This document shows positions 19,401-28,407 of a stretch of 64,000 nucleotides of DNA, piece by piece. Numbering within the stretch: position 1 is the stretch's first letter; every line of letters starts with the position of its first letter. The notes below the pieces were generated by a model that was given only the letters and a program-made list of their open reading frames with translations, had not been told where the DNA came from and did no database searches. The stretch spans positions 27,964 through 91,963 of the forward strand of contig WRPH01000008.1 in NCBI GenBank assembly GCA_009773375.1, in the 5' to 3' direction. This DNA is from Paracoccaceae bacterium. Lineage in GTDB: Bacteria; Pseudomonadota; Alphaproteobacteria; Rhodobacterales; Rhodobacteraceae. A program made the translations under genes and the position numbers.

Positions 19401-19906
19401 CGGCCCGGATAGGCCACAGCCAACCGCTCAAGCAACGCCCGCGCTTTCGGCAATTGCGCCGTCTGCACCAACCGCCCCAACGGCCCATCCGCGCCGCCGG
19501 TCAGGCAGATCAACCCGCCCGTGTAGCGCTCCAGTTCCGCCACCGTCACCTGCGGCAACTGCCCGTTCTTGTCGATATACAGGCACGAGTTCAGCTTCAT
19601 CAGGTTCATGTAACCCGGCTCATCCTGTGCCAGCAGCACCAGCGCGGCAGGCGCGCGCGGCTTCTCCCCCGGCACCCCCGGATCATAGGCCACCGAGACC
19701 TGACAGCCGACAATCGGCTGCACGCCATTATCCTTGGCCGTGACCGAAAACTCCAACGCCGCGAACATGTTGTTGCTATCGGTCACCGCCACCGCCGGCA
19801 TTTCCAGCTTGGCGCACAGCTTGCACAGCGCCTTCACCGGCACAGCGCCTTCCAGCAGCGAATGTTCGGTATGGGTGCGCAGATGGATGAATCGAGGTGC
19901 TGACAT
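16466..19906 (-). CDS. dnaE: DNA polymerase III alpha subunit
   Basis: This 1146-residue protein is the replicative polymerase catalytic subunit. The N-terminal PHP domain starts at once with FIHLRTHTEHSLLEGAV. The polymerase core carries the catalytic aspartates in MPDFDIDFCMDRREEV near residue 400 and GPGRGSGAGSLVAYAL just before it. The fingers and helix-hairpin-helix region follow, and an OB-fold domain lies near residue 970-1060. The length is normal for the family. The gene stands alone, divergent from xdhA. Confidence 0.97.
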   Translation of the reverse strand: MSAPRFIHLRTHTEHSLLEGAVPVKALCKLCAKLEMPAVAVTDSNNMFAALEFSVTAKDNGVQPIVGCQVSVAYDPGVPGEKPRAPAALVLLAQDEPGYMNLMKLNSCLYIDKNGQLPQVTVAELERYTGGLICLTGGADGPLGRLVQTAQLPKARALLERLAVAYPGRLYVELQRHPGEGGRLTDAEAATERWFIETAYELDLPLVATNDVYFPKTEMYEAHDALICIAEGAYVDQQQPRRRLTPQHYFKTEAEMVTLFADLPEAVENTVEIARRCAFATYKRKPILPKFADDEVNELRRQANAGLQRRLAIIPHAVTPEDYQARLDFELGIIEKMGFPGYFLIVADFIKWAKDHNIPVGPGRGSGAGSLVAYALTITDLDPLRYALLFERFLNPERVSMPDFDIDFCMDRREEVIRYVQGKYGRDKVGQIITFGALLSKAAVRDVGRVLQMSYGQVDRLSKMIPLEGVKPVSITKALADEPRLREAAKEEVVARLLNYGAQIEGLYRNASTHAAGVVIGDRPLDELVPLYQDPRSDMPATQFNMKWVEQAGLVKFDFLGLKTLTVIQNALDLLKLRGVEIDISLIPLDDKPSYDLYAAAKTVAVFQVESSGMMDALRRMKPTCIEDIVALVALYRPGPMENIPTYCEVKNGLKDLESIHPTIDHILAETQGIIVYQEQVMQIAQVMAGYSLGGADLLRRAMGKKNPEEMAKERPKFIEGAAKTHNVPKDKAGEVFDLLEKFANYGFNKSHAAAYAVVSYQTAYLKANYPVEFMAGVMNCDIHLTDKLAIYKREVGKLGIKTVAPCVNASLATFTVRDGAVVYALGALKGVGVEAMQLIVAARHGEAGEKPFATLFDFARRVDLKRVGKRPLEMLARAGAFDVLDANRARVFEGLDALVAYSAAIHEAKSSNQVSLFGEAGADIPEPRLPFRDDWQPVERLTQEHLAIGFYLSGHPLDDYMSALKRRDVKTLTEVAAQAERGPCIAKLAGSVAAKQERKSAKGNRFAFVSLSDPTGLYEVTVFSDTLEAARDLLEPGKNVVLTVKAELEGDTLKLLANAVQPIDQVADQAGAQALRIHLNRPEAAMSIAALLAKVEGRTRAQITLCVADDQGREIDLTLPNAYPVTPQIKGAIKAMQGVLMVEDV

Positions 19907-20001
19907 AGGCCCACCCTAGCCAAGCCCGGCCCGGAACGAAAGCCCGCGCCATTGCCTTGGAAATCTTGAAACTGCTTCCAAAAATCGCCAAAAGGTAGCG
20001 C

Positions 20002-20030
20002 TTGTCAGAATCCTCTGGCGCAGGCTTCAT
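20002..20030 (+). promoter_or_regulatory. Possible xdh promoter
   Basis: TTGTCA (20002-20007) is followed after 17 bases by CTTCAT (20025-20030). The -10 box is poor. It is the best candidate in the 232 bases between dnaE and xdhA, and no obvious operator is seen nearby. Confidence 0.25.
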
Positions 20031-20138
20031 AAACGTCACAACAATGACAACAAGCCAAAAGGTCGCGTGTCCCGCTTTACGCCGCATCGGGCGGGTGCGC
20101 AGATGACCACAAACGCAAAGAAGGCGGCGGGGCAAGAC

Positions 20139-21548
20139 ATGACCGAAGTTGCGTTTCTTCTCAACGGAACGCCGGTGCGCATTGCGGCCGAAGCCCCGAC
20201 GCGCACACTTCTGGATTTCTTGCGCGAAGACCAATCGCTTTGCGGCACCAAAGAAGGCTGCAATGAAGGCGATTGCGGTGCCTGCACCGTCATGGTCACT
20301 GATGCCGCCGGGTCGCGCGCGCTGAACGCCTGCATTCTGTTCCTGCCACAACTGCACGGCAAAGCCGTCCGCACCGTCGAAGGCATCTCAGGCCCTAACG
20401 GTGCCCTTCACCCGGTGCAAACCGAGATGATTACTCACCACGGCAGCCAGTGCGGCTTTTGCACCCCCGGTTTCATCGTCTCGATGGCCACCGCGCATCT
20501 GAACGGCCAGACCGATCACGACACCAGCCTTGCAGGCAACCTCTGCCGCTGCACCGGCTACGCCCCGATCATCCGCGCCGCCACCGCCGCCGAAGCCGCC
20601 CCCATCCCCGACTGGATCAAAACCGACGCGGGCATCCTCTCTGCGCAAATATCCTCGGGGGGGGAGGCCGCAGGCCGGGGGGGGCAGACAGCCCCCCCTT
20701 TCTGCCCGACCAATTCCGATGATTTTGCCGACTGGTATCTGCAACACCCCGACGCCACGCTGATCGCCGGGGCCACCGATATCGGGCTCTGGGTCACCAA
20801 ACAGCTGCGCGATCTGGGTCAGATCGCCTTTCTGAACCGCATCGCCGATCTGCAACACATCGAACGCCAGGGCGGCCAGCTGCATATCGGCGCAGGCGTC
20901 ACCATCACCCAGCTGCGCGCCAGCATTGCCCCGCTGCACCCGTCCTTTGCCGAACTGCTGCGCCGTTTCGCCTCGGAGCAGGTCCGCAACGCCGCCACCA
21001 TCGGCGGCAATATCGCCAATGGCTCGCCGATCGGCGACGCGCCACCCGCGCTGATCGCGCTGGGGGCCACGCTGCATCTGCGCCAAGGCGATGACCTGCG
21101 CTCGATCCCGCTGGAGAATTTTTTCCTCGACTACCGCAAGCAAGACCGCCGCCCCGGTGAATTCGTCGCCGGTATCTCAATCCCCGAAAGCACCCCTGCC
21201 CTGCGCTGCTACAAGCTGTCAAAACGCTTCGATCAGGATATTTCCGCCGTGCTCGGCTGCTTCAACATCACGGTTGAAAACGGCACCGTCACCTCTGCCC
21301 GCATCGCCTTTGGCGGTATGGCGGGTATCCCCAAACGCGCCAGCGCTGTTGAGGCCGCCGTCTTGAACCAACCATGGAGCCTTGCAACCATCATCAAAGC
21401 CCTGCCCACCTTCGCGCAAGATTTCCAGCCGCTCAGCGATATGCGCGCCTCGGCCGACTACCGCCTGACCGCCGCACAGAACCTGTTGATCCGCTATTTC
21501 CACGACCGCGCCGGAACCGCGACCGACGTTCTACAGGTGCAAGCATGA
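20139..21548 (+). CDS. xdhA: Xanthine dehydrogenase small subunit (2Fe-2S and FAD)
   Basis: This subunit, about 469 residues long, carries electrons from the molybdenum site of XdhB to NAD. The N-terminal ferredoxin domain has [16 protein letters not shown]; the second iron-sulfur domain has [10 protein letters not shown] and [12 protein letters not shown] linker near residues 165-190 is followed by the FAD domain ([28 protein letters not shown]). The linker is encoded by a copy of the dispersed repeat at 20632-20698. The start at [10 protein letters not shown] is preferred; an ATG 12 codons earlier at 20103 is possible. Its stop overlaps xdhB as ATGA. Confidence 0.94.
   Translation: MTEVAFLLNGTPVRIAAEAPTRTLLDFLREDQSLCGTKEGCNEGDCGACTVMVTDAAGSRALNACILFLPQLHGKAVRTVEGISGPNGALHPVQTEMITHHGSQCGFCTPGFIVSMATAHLNGQTDHDTSLAGNLCRCTGYAPIIRAATAAEAAPIPDWIKTDAGILSAQISSGGEAAGRGGQTAPPFCPTNSDDFADWYLQHPDATLIAGATDIGLWVTKQLRDLGQIAFLNRIADLQHIERQGGQLHIGAGVTITQLRASIAPLHPSFAELLRRFASEQVRNAATIGGNIANGSPIGDAPPALIALGATLHLRQGDDLRSIPLENFFLDYRKQDRRPGEFVAGISIPESTPALRCYKLSKRFDQDISAVLGCFNITVENGTVTSARIAFGGMAGIPKRASAVEAAVLNQPWSLATIIKALPTFAQDFQPLSDMRASADYRLTAAQNLLIRYFHDRAGTATDVLQVQA
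20632..20698 (+). repeat. Dispersed element copy C, inside the xdhA coding region
   Basis: GCATCCTCTCTGC, then GCAAATATCCTCGGGGGG, match the intergenic copies almost base for base. The copy continues into a GC hairpin with arms GGGGGGGC (20678-20685) and GCCCCCCC (20691-20698) and loop AGACA; the same loop occurs in the intergenic copy near 47971. The reading frame is kept and encodes LSAQISSGG and RGGQTAPP in the interdomain linker. Confidence 0.8.
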
Positions 21549-23899
21549 GCATCGGCAAACCCCTGCCCCACGACAGCGCGCTGCTACATGTCACCGGAGC
21601 CGCCCGCTATCTCGATGATCTGCCGCTGCCCGCAGGCGCGCTGCATCTGGCCTTTGGCCTGTCCACCTGCGCGCATGGTGAAATCACCACCATCGACCTG
21701 TCTGCCGTCCGCGCAGCCCACGGCGTTGTCGCGGTATTTTCCGCCGCCGACTTCCCCGAAATGCCCGATTGCAGCCCCTCGACCCATGACGAGCCGCTGC
21801 TGGCCACCGGCATCGTGCATTACGTCGGCCAGCCGATCTTCCTTGTCGTCGCCGACAGCCACCTGAACGCCCGCAAGGCCGCCCGGCTTGGCCAGATCAC
21901 CTACACCGAACGCCCGGCGCTGCTGAGCGTCGATGACGCGCTCGCCGCCAATTCCCGCTTTGAACAAGGCCCGATCATCTGGACCAAGGGCGACGTCGCC
22001 CGCGCCATCGCCGCCGCCCCGCAGCAGATCGAGGGCAGCTTCGAGGTCGGCGGCCAAGAGCATTTCTATCTGGAAGGCCAGATCGCCGCCTGCCTGCCGC
22101 AAGAAGACGGCATGCATATCTACGCTTCCACCCAGCACCCGACCGAGATTCAGCACAAGGTTGCGCATGCCCTGCACCTGCCGATGACCGCCGTTCGGGT
22201 GGAGACCCGGCGGATGGGCGGCGGCTTTGGCGGCAAGGAAAGTCAGGGCAACGCGCTGGCCATCGCCTGCGCCGTGGCCGCACGCGCCACCGGGCGCGCC
22301 TGCAAGATGCGCTACGACCGCGATGATGACATGATGATCACCGGCAAGCGCCACGATCTGCGCATCCGCTACCGCGCCGGGATCGACGCTGCGGGCCGCA
22401 TTCTCGGCCTTGAATTCACCCACCTGCTGCGCTGTGGCTGGGCGCAAGACCTGTCGCTGCCGGTGGCCGACCGCGCCATGCTGCATGCCGACAACTGTTA
22501 CCACCTGCCCGACATCCGCATCGAAAGCCACCGCCTGCGCACCAACACCCAATCCGCCACCGCCTTCCGTGGCTTTGGCGGCCCGCAAGGCATGATCGGC
22601 ATCGAACGGGTGATGGACCACGCCGCCTTTGCCGTGGGGCGCGATCCGCTGGAGGTGCGCCGCGCCAACTTCTACCGCGCCGCCGACCCGCATGACGCAA
22701 GCAGCGGCCCCGGCACCGGCCATCGCGTAGGCTCCACCTATTCGCCAAAGACTACCGCGCCGCAGACCACCCCCTATTTCATGGAAGTAGAAGATTTCAT
22801 CGGTCACGAGCTGGTGGCAGAATTGGAAAAAACCGCCAATTATCAGGCCCGCAAAGCCGAAATCGCCGCCCATAATGCGAAAAATCCGATCCTGAAGCGT
22901 GGCATCGCGCTGACCCCGGTGAAATTCGGCATCTCTTTCACCCTGACATGGCTCAATCAGGCCGGAGCCTTGGTGCATGTGTATCAGGACGGCTCGATCC
23001 ATCTGAACCACGGCGGCACTGAAATGGGTCAGGGCCTGAACCAGAAGGTCGCGCAAGTCGCGGCTTCGGTGTTCGGCGTTGATCCGGCGCAGGTGCAGAT
23101 CACCGCCACCGACACCGGCAAGGTGCCGAACACCTCGGCCACCGCCGCCTCGTCCGGGTCCGATCTGAACGGCATGGCGGCGCAAGCGGCTTGCGAAACC
23201 ATCAAGGGCCGGATGGCGGATTTCCTCGCCGACAAGTTCGGCACCCCAGCCAGCGCCGTCCGGTTTGAAGGCGGTATGATCAAGGCCGCAGGCGAGACCT
23301 TCGCCTTCGCGCAAGTCGCCGCATGGGCCTATCAGGCGCGGATTTCGCTGTCTTCGACCGGCTACTACGCCACGCCGAAAATCACCTGGGACAGGGTGCA
23401 AGGCAAAGGCCGCCCGTTCCTTTACTTCGCCTATGGCGCGGCGGTGACAGAGGTGGTGATCGACACCCTGACCGGCGAAAACCGCATCCTGCGCGCCGAT
23501 CTCTTGCATGATACCGGCAGCAGCCTGAACCCGGCGCTGGATATCGGCCAGATCGAAGGCGCCTATGTGCAAGGCGCAGGCTGGCTGACCACCGAAGAAC
23601 TGGTCTGGAACGCCAAGGGCCAGCTTACCACCCACGCGCCCTCCACCTACAAGATCCCCGCCTGTTCCGACCGCCCGCGCCGCTTCAACGTAGCTCTTTG
23701 GGGCAAGCCCAACCGCGAAAATACCGTCGGCAAATCCAAGGCGGTGGGCGAGCCGCCGTTCATGCTGGGCATTTCCGCCTTCTTCGCGCTGTCCAACGCG
23801 ATTGCCGCCTGCGGTGACGGCTCGGTCTATCCGGCGCTGGATGCGCCCGCCACCGCCGAACGCATCCTCGCCGCCGTGCAAAGGCAGCGCCGTGTTTGA
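21545..23899 (+). CDS. xdhB: Xanthine dehydrogenase molybdopterin-binding subunit
   Basis: This 784-residue subunit oxidises hypoxanthine and xanthine to urate at a molybdenum centre. Family blocks are [35 protein letters not shown] and [13 protein letters not shown], and the catalytic glutamate lies in [11 protein letters not shown] near residue 740. The ATG at 21545 overlaps the xdhA stop, and the 3' end overlaps xdhC by eight bases. It acts in the cytoplasm as an (XdhA-XdhB)2 tetramer in relatives such as Rhodobacter capsulatus. Confidence 0.96.
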   Translation: MSIGKPLPHDSALLHVTGAARYLDDLPLPAGALHLAFGLSTCAHGEITTIDLSAVRAAHGVVAVFSAADFPEMPDCSPSTHDEPLLATGIVHYVGQPIFLVVADSHLNARKAARLGQITYTERPALLSVDDALAANSRFEQGPIIWTKGDVARAIAAAPQQIEGSFEVGGQEHFYLEGQIAACLPQEDGMHIYASTQHPTEIQHKVAHALHLPMTAVRVETRRMGGGFGGKESQGNALAIACAVAARATGRACKMRYDRDDDMMITGKRHDLRIRYRAGIDAAGRILGLEFTHLLRCGWAQDLSLPVADRAMLHADNCYHLPDIRIESHRLRTNTQSATAFRGFGGPQGMIGIERVMDHAAFAVGRDPLEVRRANFYRAADPHDASSGPGTGHRVGSTYSPKTTAPQTTPYFMEVEDFIGHELVAELEKTANYQARKAEIAAHNAKNPILKRGIALTPVKFGISFTLTWLNQAGALVHVYQDGSIHLNHGGTEMGQGLNQKVAQVAASVFGVDPAQVQITATDTGKVPNTSATAASSGSDLNGMAAQAACETIKGRMADFLADKFGTPASAVRFEGGMIKAAGETFAFAQVAAWAYQARISLSSTGYYATPKITWDRVQGKGRPFLYFAYGAAVTEVVIDTLTGENRILRADLLHDTGSSLNPALDIGQIEGAYVQGAGWLTTEELVWNAKGQLTTHAPSTYKIPACSDRPRRFNVALWGKPNRENTVGKSKAVGEPPFMLGISAFFALSNAIAACGDGSVYPALDAPATAERILAAVQRQRRV

Positions 23900-24824
23900 C
23901 CTTTGCGCCCTGCGCCAGACCATCGCCAGCCACGGCCCCACCGCCCGCGTGGTGATCGCCGCGCACCAAGGCTCCAGCCCGCGCGAGGTCGGGGCGGCGA
24001 TGCTGGTCTGGGCGACAGGCCAATCCGGCACCATCGGCGGCGGCGCACTGGAACATCAAGCTGCGGCAGCGGCACGCGCCATGCTGTCCCAACCTGCCAG
24101 CCGCCTGACCCGGCACGCGCTTGGCCCCCAGCTTGGCCAGTGCTGCGGCGGCACCGTCACCCTGCTGACCGAGGTTTACCGCGCCGAAACCCTGCCCATC
24201 AAAGCCCCGCTGATCGCCCGCGCCATCACAGCCACGCCGATGCCACTGGCCGTCAAACGCCTGCTGGCAACCGCCCGCAATCAAGGCAACCTCCCCGCCC
24301 CCCAGTTGATCGACGGCTGGATGGTAGAACCGCTCGCTCAACCCTTGCGCCAGCTTTGGGTCTGGGGCGCAGGCCACGTTGGCCGCGCGCTGGTCCACAC
24401 CCTCGCCCCGCTGCCCGATCTGGCGATCAGCTGGATCGACACCGCCGCCGACCGCTTCCCCGCCACCATGCCCGACAACACCCGCGCCCTGCCCGTGTCA
24501 AACCCCGCCAACGCCGTCGCCCTTGCCCCACAAGACGCCGAGCATCTGATCCTGACCTATTCCCACGCGCTCGATCTCGACCTCTGCCATCGCCTGCTCT
24601 CCCATGGCTTTTCCGCCTGCGGATTGATCGGATCGGCCACCAAATGGGCGCGCTTCCGGTCGCGACTGACCGCTTTGGGCCACGCCCCGCACACCATCAC
24701 AAAGATCATTTGCCCGATCGGCGATCCGGCTTTAGGCAAGCATCCGCAGGCCATCGCCATCGGTGTTGCCAGCCAGTTCCTGCGACCGCACGCCCGCGCC
24801 CTGAAAAAGGAAATCGCCCGATGA
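23892..24824 (+). CDS. xdhC: Xanthine dehydrogenase accessory protein XdhC
   Basis: This 310-residue chaperone binds molybdenum cofactor, promotes its sulfuration and inserts it into XdhB. The N-terminal XdhC/CoxI domain contains QGSSPREVGAAMLV and TIGGGALEHQ with a CCGGTV block. The C-terminal Rossmann domain has VWGAGHVGRALV near residue 155 and GLIGSATKWARFRSRL. The start is the GTG at 23892 (read MFDLCALRQ), eight bases inside xdhB. The stop overlaps the next ATG as ATGA, tying the chaperone to the transporter genes. Confidence 0.94.
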   Translation: MFDLCALRQTIASHGPTARVVIAAHQGSSPREVGAAMLVWATGQSGTIGGGALEHQAAAAARAMLSQPASRLTRHALGPQLGQCCGGTVTLLTEVYRAETLPIKAPLIARAITATPMPLAVKRLLATARNQGNLPAPQLIDGWMVEPLAQPLRQLWVWGAGHVGRALVHTLAPLPDLAISWIDTAADRFPATMPDNTRALPVSNPANAVALAPQDAEHLILTYSHALDLDLCHRLLSHGFSACGLIGSATKWARFRSRLTALGHAPHTITKIICPIGDPALGKHPQAIAIGVASQFLRPHARALKKEIAR

Positions 24825-26362
24825 CCAGCGCCAAACCCGTCCTTCTGTCGGTCGAGGGTATCACCAAGGCCTATCCCGGCGTGGTGGCGAATGCGGACGT
24901 GTCCTTCCAGATCCATCAGGGCGAGGTTCACGCGCTGCTGGGCGAAAATGGGGCCGGGAAATCGACGCTGGTGAAGATGATCTACGGGCTGGTCAAACCC
25001 GATCAGGGCCGCATGACCTGGCGCGGAGCCGCCTATGCCCCATCCGAACCCCGCGCCGCCCGTGCCGCTGGTGTGGCGATGGTGTTCCAGCATTTCTCGC
25101 TGTTCGAGGCTTTGAACGTGGCCGAAAACGTAGCGCTTGGCATGGAAAATCCGCCCGCGTTAGGCGCTCTGGCCGCGAAGATCACACAGGTTTCCGAAGC
25201 CTACGGCCTGCCCCTGGACCCGACCCGCATGGTCGGCGATCTGTCGGCGGGCGAACGCCAGCGGGTGGAAATCATCCGCTGCCTGCTGCAAGACCCGAAA
25301 CTGTTGATCATGGATGAACCCACCTCGGTGCTGACCCCGCAAGAGGTGGACATCCTGTTCAAAACCCTGCGCCAGCTAGCCGCCGAGGGCACCGCGATTC
25401 TGTATATCAGCCACAAGCTGGAAGAAATCCGCGCGCTGTGTGACGAGGCCACCATCCTGCGCCGGGGCCGCGTGGTCGGCACCTGCACCCCGCGCGAGCG
25501 CACCGCGCGCGAGATGGCCGAGATGATGGTGGGCGCGGTGCTGACCCCGCCCGAACGCGGCGCAAAGAAAGACTGGGGCGACAACCACCCCGCACTGGAA
25601 ATCACCAACCTCAGCGTCGAAAGCCCGATCCCGTTCGGAACCGCGCTGAAAGCCGTCAGCTTCACCGTCCAGCGCGGCGAGGTGCTGGGCATCGCAGGCG
25701 TCGCGGGCAACGGCCAGGACGAGCTGTTGCTGGCGCTGTCGGGCGAAATCAGAACCGCCGAAGGCATGGTCAAGGCCACCGGGGTTTCCGTCGGCCCGCT
25801 TGGCCCCAACGACCGCCGCCGCATCGGGTTTGTGATGGCCCCCGAAGACCGGCTTGGCCATGCCGCAGCCCCCGATATGTCCTTGGTCGAAAATGCCTTT
25901 CTGACCGGAGCCGTCCGCAAGGGCCTGACCAGGCACGGCTTCATCGACTGGGCCGCCACCCGCGATTTTGCCGACCGCATCATCAAGGCCTATGACGTGC
26001 GCACCCCCGGCAGCCATGTCGCGGCCCGCGCGCTGTCGGGCGGCAACCTGCAAAAATTCGTCATTGGCCGCGAGCTGTCGCAATCCCCCGATGTCATCGT
26101 GATCAACCAGCCGACATGGGGCGTCGATGCCGCCGCCGCCGCCGCCATTCGTCAGGCGATCCTTGACCGCGCCACCGAAGGTGCCGCCGTGGTGGTGATC
26201 AGTCAGGATCTGGATGAACTGCTGGAAATTTCCGACAGTTTCGCGGTGCTGAACGCCGGGCGGCTGACCGCGCCGCGCCCGGTCAAGGGGCTGACGATTG
26301 ATCAGATTGGTTTGATGATGGGCGGTGCCCACGGCATGGAGACCGCGCATGTTCCGGCTTGA
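24821..26362 (+). CDS. Nucleoside/purine ABC transporter ATP-binding protein
   Basis: This 513-residue tandem ATPase is of the kind paired with BMP-family receptors (YufO/NupA-like). The first domain has Walker A GENGAGKST, signature LSAGERQR and Walker B LLIMDEPTSVLT. The second has a degenerate P-loop (GVAGNGQDEL), signature LSGGNLQKFVIGREL and INQPTWGVD in place of the usual Walker B. The gene overlaps xdhC at its start and the first permease at its end. Uptake of purine nucleosides or bases for the xanthine dehydrogenase is the likely role. Confidence 0.92.
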   Translation: MTSAKPVLLSVEGITKAYPGVVANADVSFQIHQGEVHALLGENGAGKSTLVKMIYGLVKPDQGRMTWRGAAYAPSEPRAARAAGVAMVFQHFSLFEALNVAENVALGMENPPALGALAAKITQVSEAYGLPLDPTRMVGDLSAGERQRVEIIRCLLQDPKLLIMDEPTSVLTPQEVDILFKTLRQLAAEGTAILYISHKLEEIRALCDEATILRRGRVVGTCTPRERTAREMAEMMVGAVLTPPERGAKKDWGDNHPALEITNLSVESPIPFGTALKAVSFTVQRGEVLGIAGVAGNGQDELLLALSGEIRTAEGMVKATGVSVGPLGPNDRRRIGFVMAPEDRLGHAAAPDMSLVENAFLTGAVRKGLTRHGFIDWAATRDFADRIIKAYDVRTPGSHVAARALSGGNLQKFVIGRELSQSPDVIVINQPTWGVDAAAAAAIRQAILDRATEGAAVVVISQDLDELLEISDSFAVLNAGRLTAPRPVKGLTIDQIGLMMGGAHGMETAHVPA

Positions 26363-27431
26363 AAAACGCCCCACCCCGTCGCGGTTCTGGACAGGGGCAA
26401 CCCCGGTTGTCGCAGTGATCCTGACCATGCTGGCGGGCGGGCTGATGTTCGGCGTCCTTGGCAAGAACCCGTTCGAGGTGATCCGCACCATCTTCTGGGA
26501 CCCGCTGTTTGGCGAATTCGCCTGGTATCTGCGCGGGCAATTGCTGGTCAAGGCCGGGCCGCTGATCCTGATTGCCGTCGGCCTGTCGCTGGGCTTTCGC
26601 GCCGGGATCTGGAACATCGGCGCAGAAGGCCAGTATATCATGGGCGCGATCTTTGGCGCATCGGTCGGCCTTGCGGTGTTTCCCACCGAAAACCGGCTGA
26701 TCTACCCGGTGATGATCGCAGCCGGAGCCTTCGGCGGCTGGGTCTGGGCGATGATCCCGGCGATCCTGAAAACCCGCTTCAACACCAACGAAATCCTTGT
26801 CTCGCTGATGCTGGTCTATGTCGCGCAATCCATCCTTGCGATGGCGGCACTGGGGTTCCTGCGCAACCCCGAGGGCGCAGGCTTTCCCGGCAGCCGCAAT
26901 TTCAACAGCTACCCCGCCGCCTCCAACCCCGAGCTGATCGCAGGCACCGGCATGCACTGGGGCGTTGTCGCGGCCTTCATCACCGTCATCGCCGCCTATG
27001 TCCTGCTGCAAAAGCACCTGCTTGGCTTTCAGATCAAGCTGTCGGGTCAGGCCCCCCGCGCCGCCCGCTTTCACGGCGTCAACCCGACCGCGCTGGTGGT
27101 GCTGTGCATGGGCATTTCCGGCGCGCTGGCCGGGCTTGCCGGCCTGTTCGAGGTCACTGGTCCCGCAGGCCAGATCAGCATTGATTTCAACACCGGCTAC
27201 GGCTTTACCGCCATCATCGTCGCCTTCCTTGGTCGGCTGAACCCGCTTGGCATCCTGCTGGCGGGCCTGTTGATGGCGCTGACCTATATCGGCGGCGAAA
27301 TGGCCTCGACCAACCTCGGCCTGCCCTCGGCTGCGATTCAGGCCTTCCAAGGCATGCTGCTGTTCTTCCTGCTGGCGGTAGATGTGTTGTCCAACTACCG
27401 CGTCCGCATGTCGATGAAGGGAACCGCCTGA
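26349..27431 (+). CDS. Nucleoside/purine ABC transporter permease 1
   Basis: This 360-residue permease of the BPD_transp_2 family has about ten membrane segments, beginning with FWTGATPVVAVILTMLAGG. The conserved blocks GLSLGFRAGIWNIGAEGQY and RFNTNEILVSLMLVY are typical of YufP/NupB-like nucleoside permeases. The ATG at 26349 is 14 bases inside the ATPase gene, and the stop overlaps the next gene as TGATG. It forms the membrane channel with the second permease. Confidence 0.93.
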   Translation: MFRLEKRPTPSRFWTGATPVVAVILTMLAGGLMFGVLGKNPFEVIRTIFWDPLFGEFAWYLRGQLLVKAGPLILIAVGLSLGFRAGIWNIGAEGQYIMGAIFGASVGLAVFPTENRLIYPVMIAAGAFGGWVWAMIPAILKTRFNTNEILVSLMLVYVAQSILAMAALGFLRNPEGAGFPGSRNFNSYPAASNPELIAGTGMHWGVVAAFITVIAAYVLLQKHLLGFQIKLSGQAPRAARFHGVNPTALVVLCMGISGALAGLAGLFEVTGPAGQISIDFNTGYGFTAIIVAFLGRLNPLGILLAGLLMALTYIGGEMASTNLGLPSAAIQAFQGMLLFFLLAVDVLSNYRVRMSMKGTA

Positions 27432-28357
27432 TGTTCGGAGCAATCAACCCGGCCGTGCTGATCGCCTCGCTGATGGTGGCCTCGGTGCCGATCATGCTGG
27501 CCGCGCTGGGCGAGCTGGTGGTGGAGAAATCTGGCGTGCTGAACCTTGGCGTCGAAGGCATGATGATCATCGGCGCGATCTGCGGCTTCATCACCGCCGT
27601 AACCACCGGCAGCCCGCTGCTGGGCTTTGCAGGCGGGGCTGCGGGCGGGGCGGCACTGGCGCTGATCTTCGCCGTGCTGACCCAAAGCCTTTTGGCCAAT
27701 CAGGTCGCCACCGGCCTTGCGCTGACCCTGTTCGGGCTGGGCCTGTCGTCGCTGATGGGGCAAGGCTACAACGGCATCAAACCGCCCTTGACCGCCGCCG
27801 TCCCCTTCGGCCCGTTGCGCGATATCCCTGGCCTTGGCCGCATCCTGTTCAGCCATGATTGGGTGGTCTACTTTTCCATCCTGATCATCGCCGCCACCTG
27901 GTATGTGCTGAAATACACCCGCACCGGCCTGATCATCCGCGCCGTTGGCGAAAACCACGACGCCGCCCACGCGCTTGGCTACAAGGTAAACCGCATCCGG
28001 CTTGCCTGCATCCTGTTCGGGGGTGCTATGGCGGGCATGGGCGGCGCCTACATAAGCCTGATCCGCGTGCCGCAATGGACCGATGGCATCACCGCAGGCG
28101 CAGGCTGGATCGCGCTGGCCATCGTGGTCTTTGCCAGCTGGAAACCGTGGCGCGTGTTAATCGGTGCTTATCTTTTTGGCGGCATCACGGTGTTGCAGCT
28201 GAATCTTCAGGCAGCGGGGTCGTCGATCCCGGTCGAATACTTGTCGATGTCACCATATCTGATAACCATTCTTGTGCTGGTTATCATGTCCTCTGGTAAA
28301 GGCCGGACGCTGAATGCGCCTGCCGCTTTGGGCCAGAATTTCCACGCCACGCGCTAA
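27431..28357 (+). CDS. Nucleoside/purine ABC transporter permease 2
   Basis: This 308-residue partner permease has about eight membrane helices. Its signature block GVLNLGVEGMMIIGAI near residue 36 and the later block AVGENHDAAHALGYKVNRIRL are conserved in YufQ/NupC-type subunits. It starts inside the stop codon of the first permease. A 50-base gap with a ribosome site separates it from the binding-protein gene. Confidence 0.93.
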   Translation: MFGAINPAVLIASLMVASVPIMLAALGELVVEKSGVLNLGVEGMMIIGAICGFITAVTTGSPLLGFAGGAAGGAALALIFAVLTQSLLANQVATGLALTLFGLGLSSLMGQGYNGIKPPLTAAVPFGPLRDIPGLGRILFSHDWVVYFSILIIAATWYVLKYTRTGLIIRAVGENHDAAHALGYKVNRIRLACILFGGAMAGMGGAYISLIRVPQWTDGITAGAGWIALAIVVFASWKPWRVLIGAYLFGGITVLQLNLQAAGSSIPVEYLSMSPYLITILVLVIMSSGKGRTLNAPAALGQNFHATR

Positions 28358-28407
28358 GCGGGCCAAAATCAACCGGGGCGCAAGGCCCCAGCAACGGGAG
28401 ACAAAGA

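Noticed and set aside
18551..19903. Long plus-strand open frame opposite dnaE
   Set aside because: Composition (His/Arg/Gln-rich) and position show it to be an antisense shadow of the polymerase gene.
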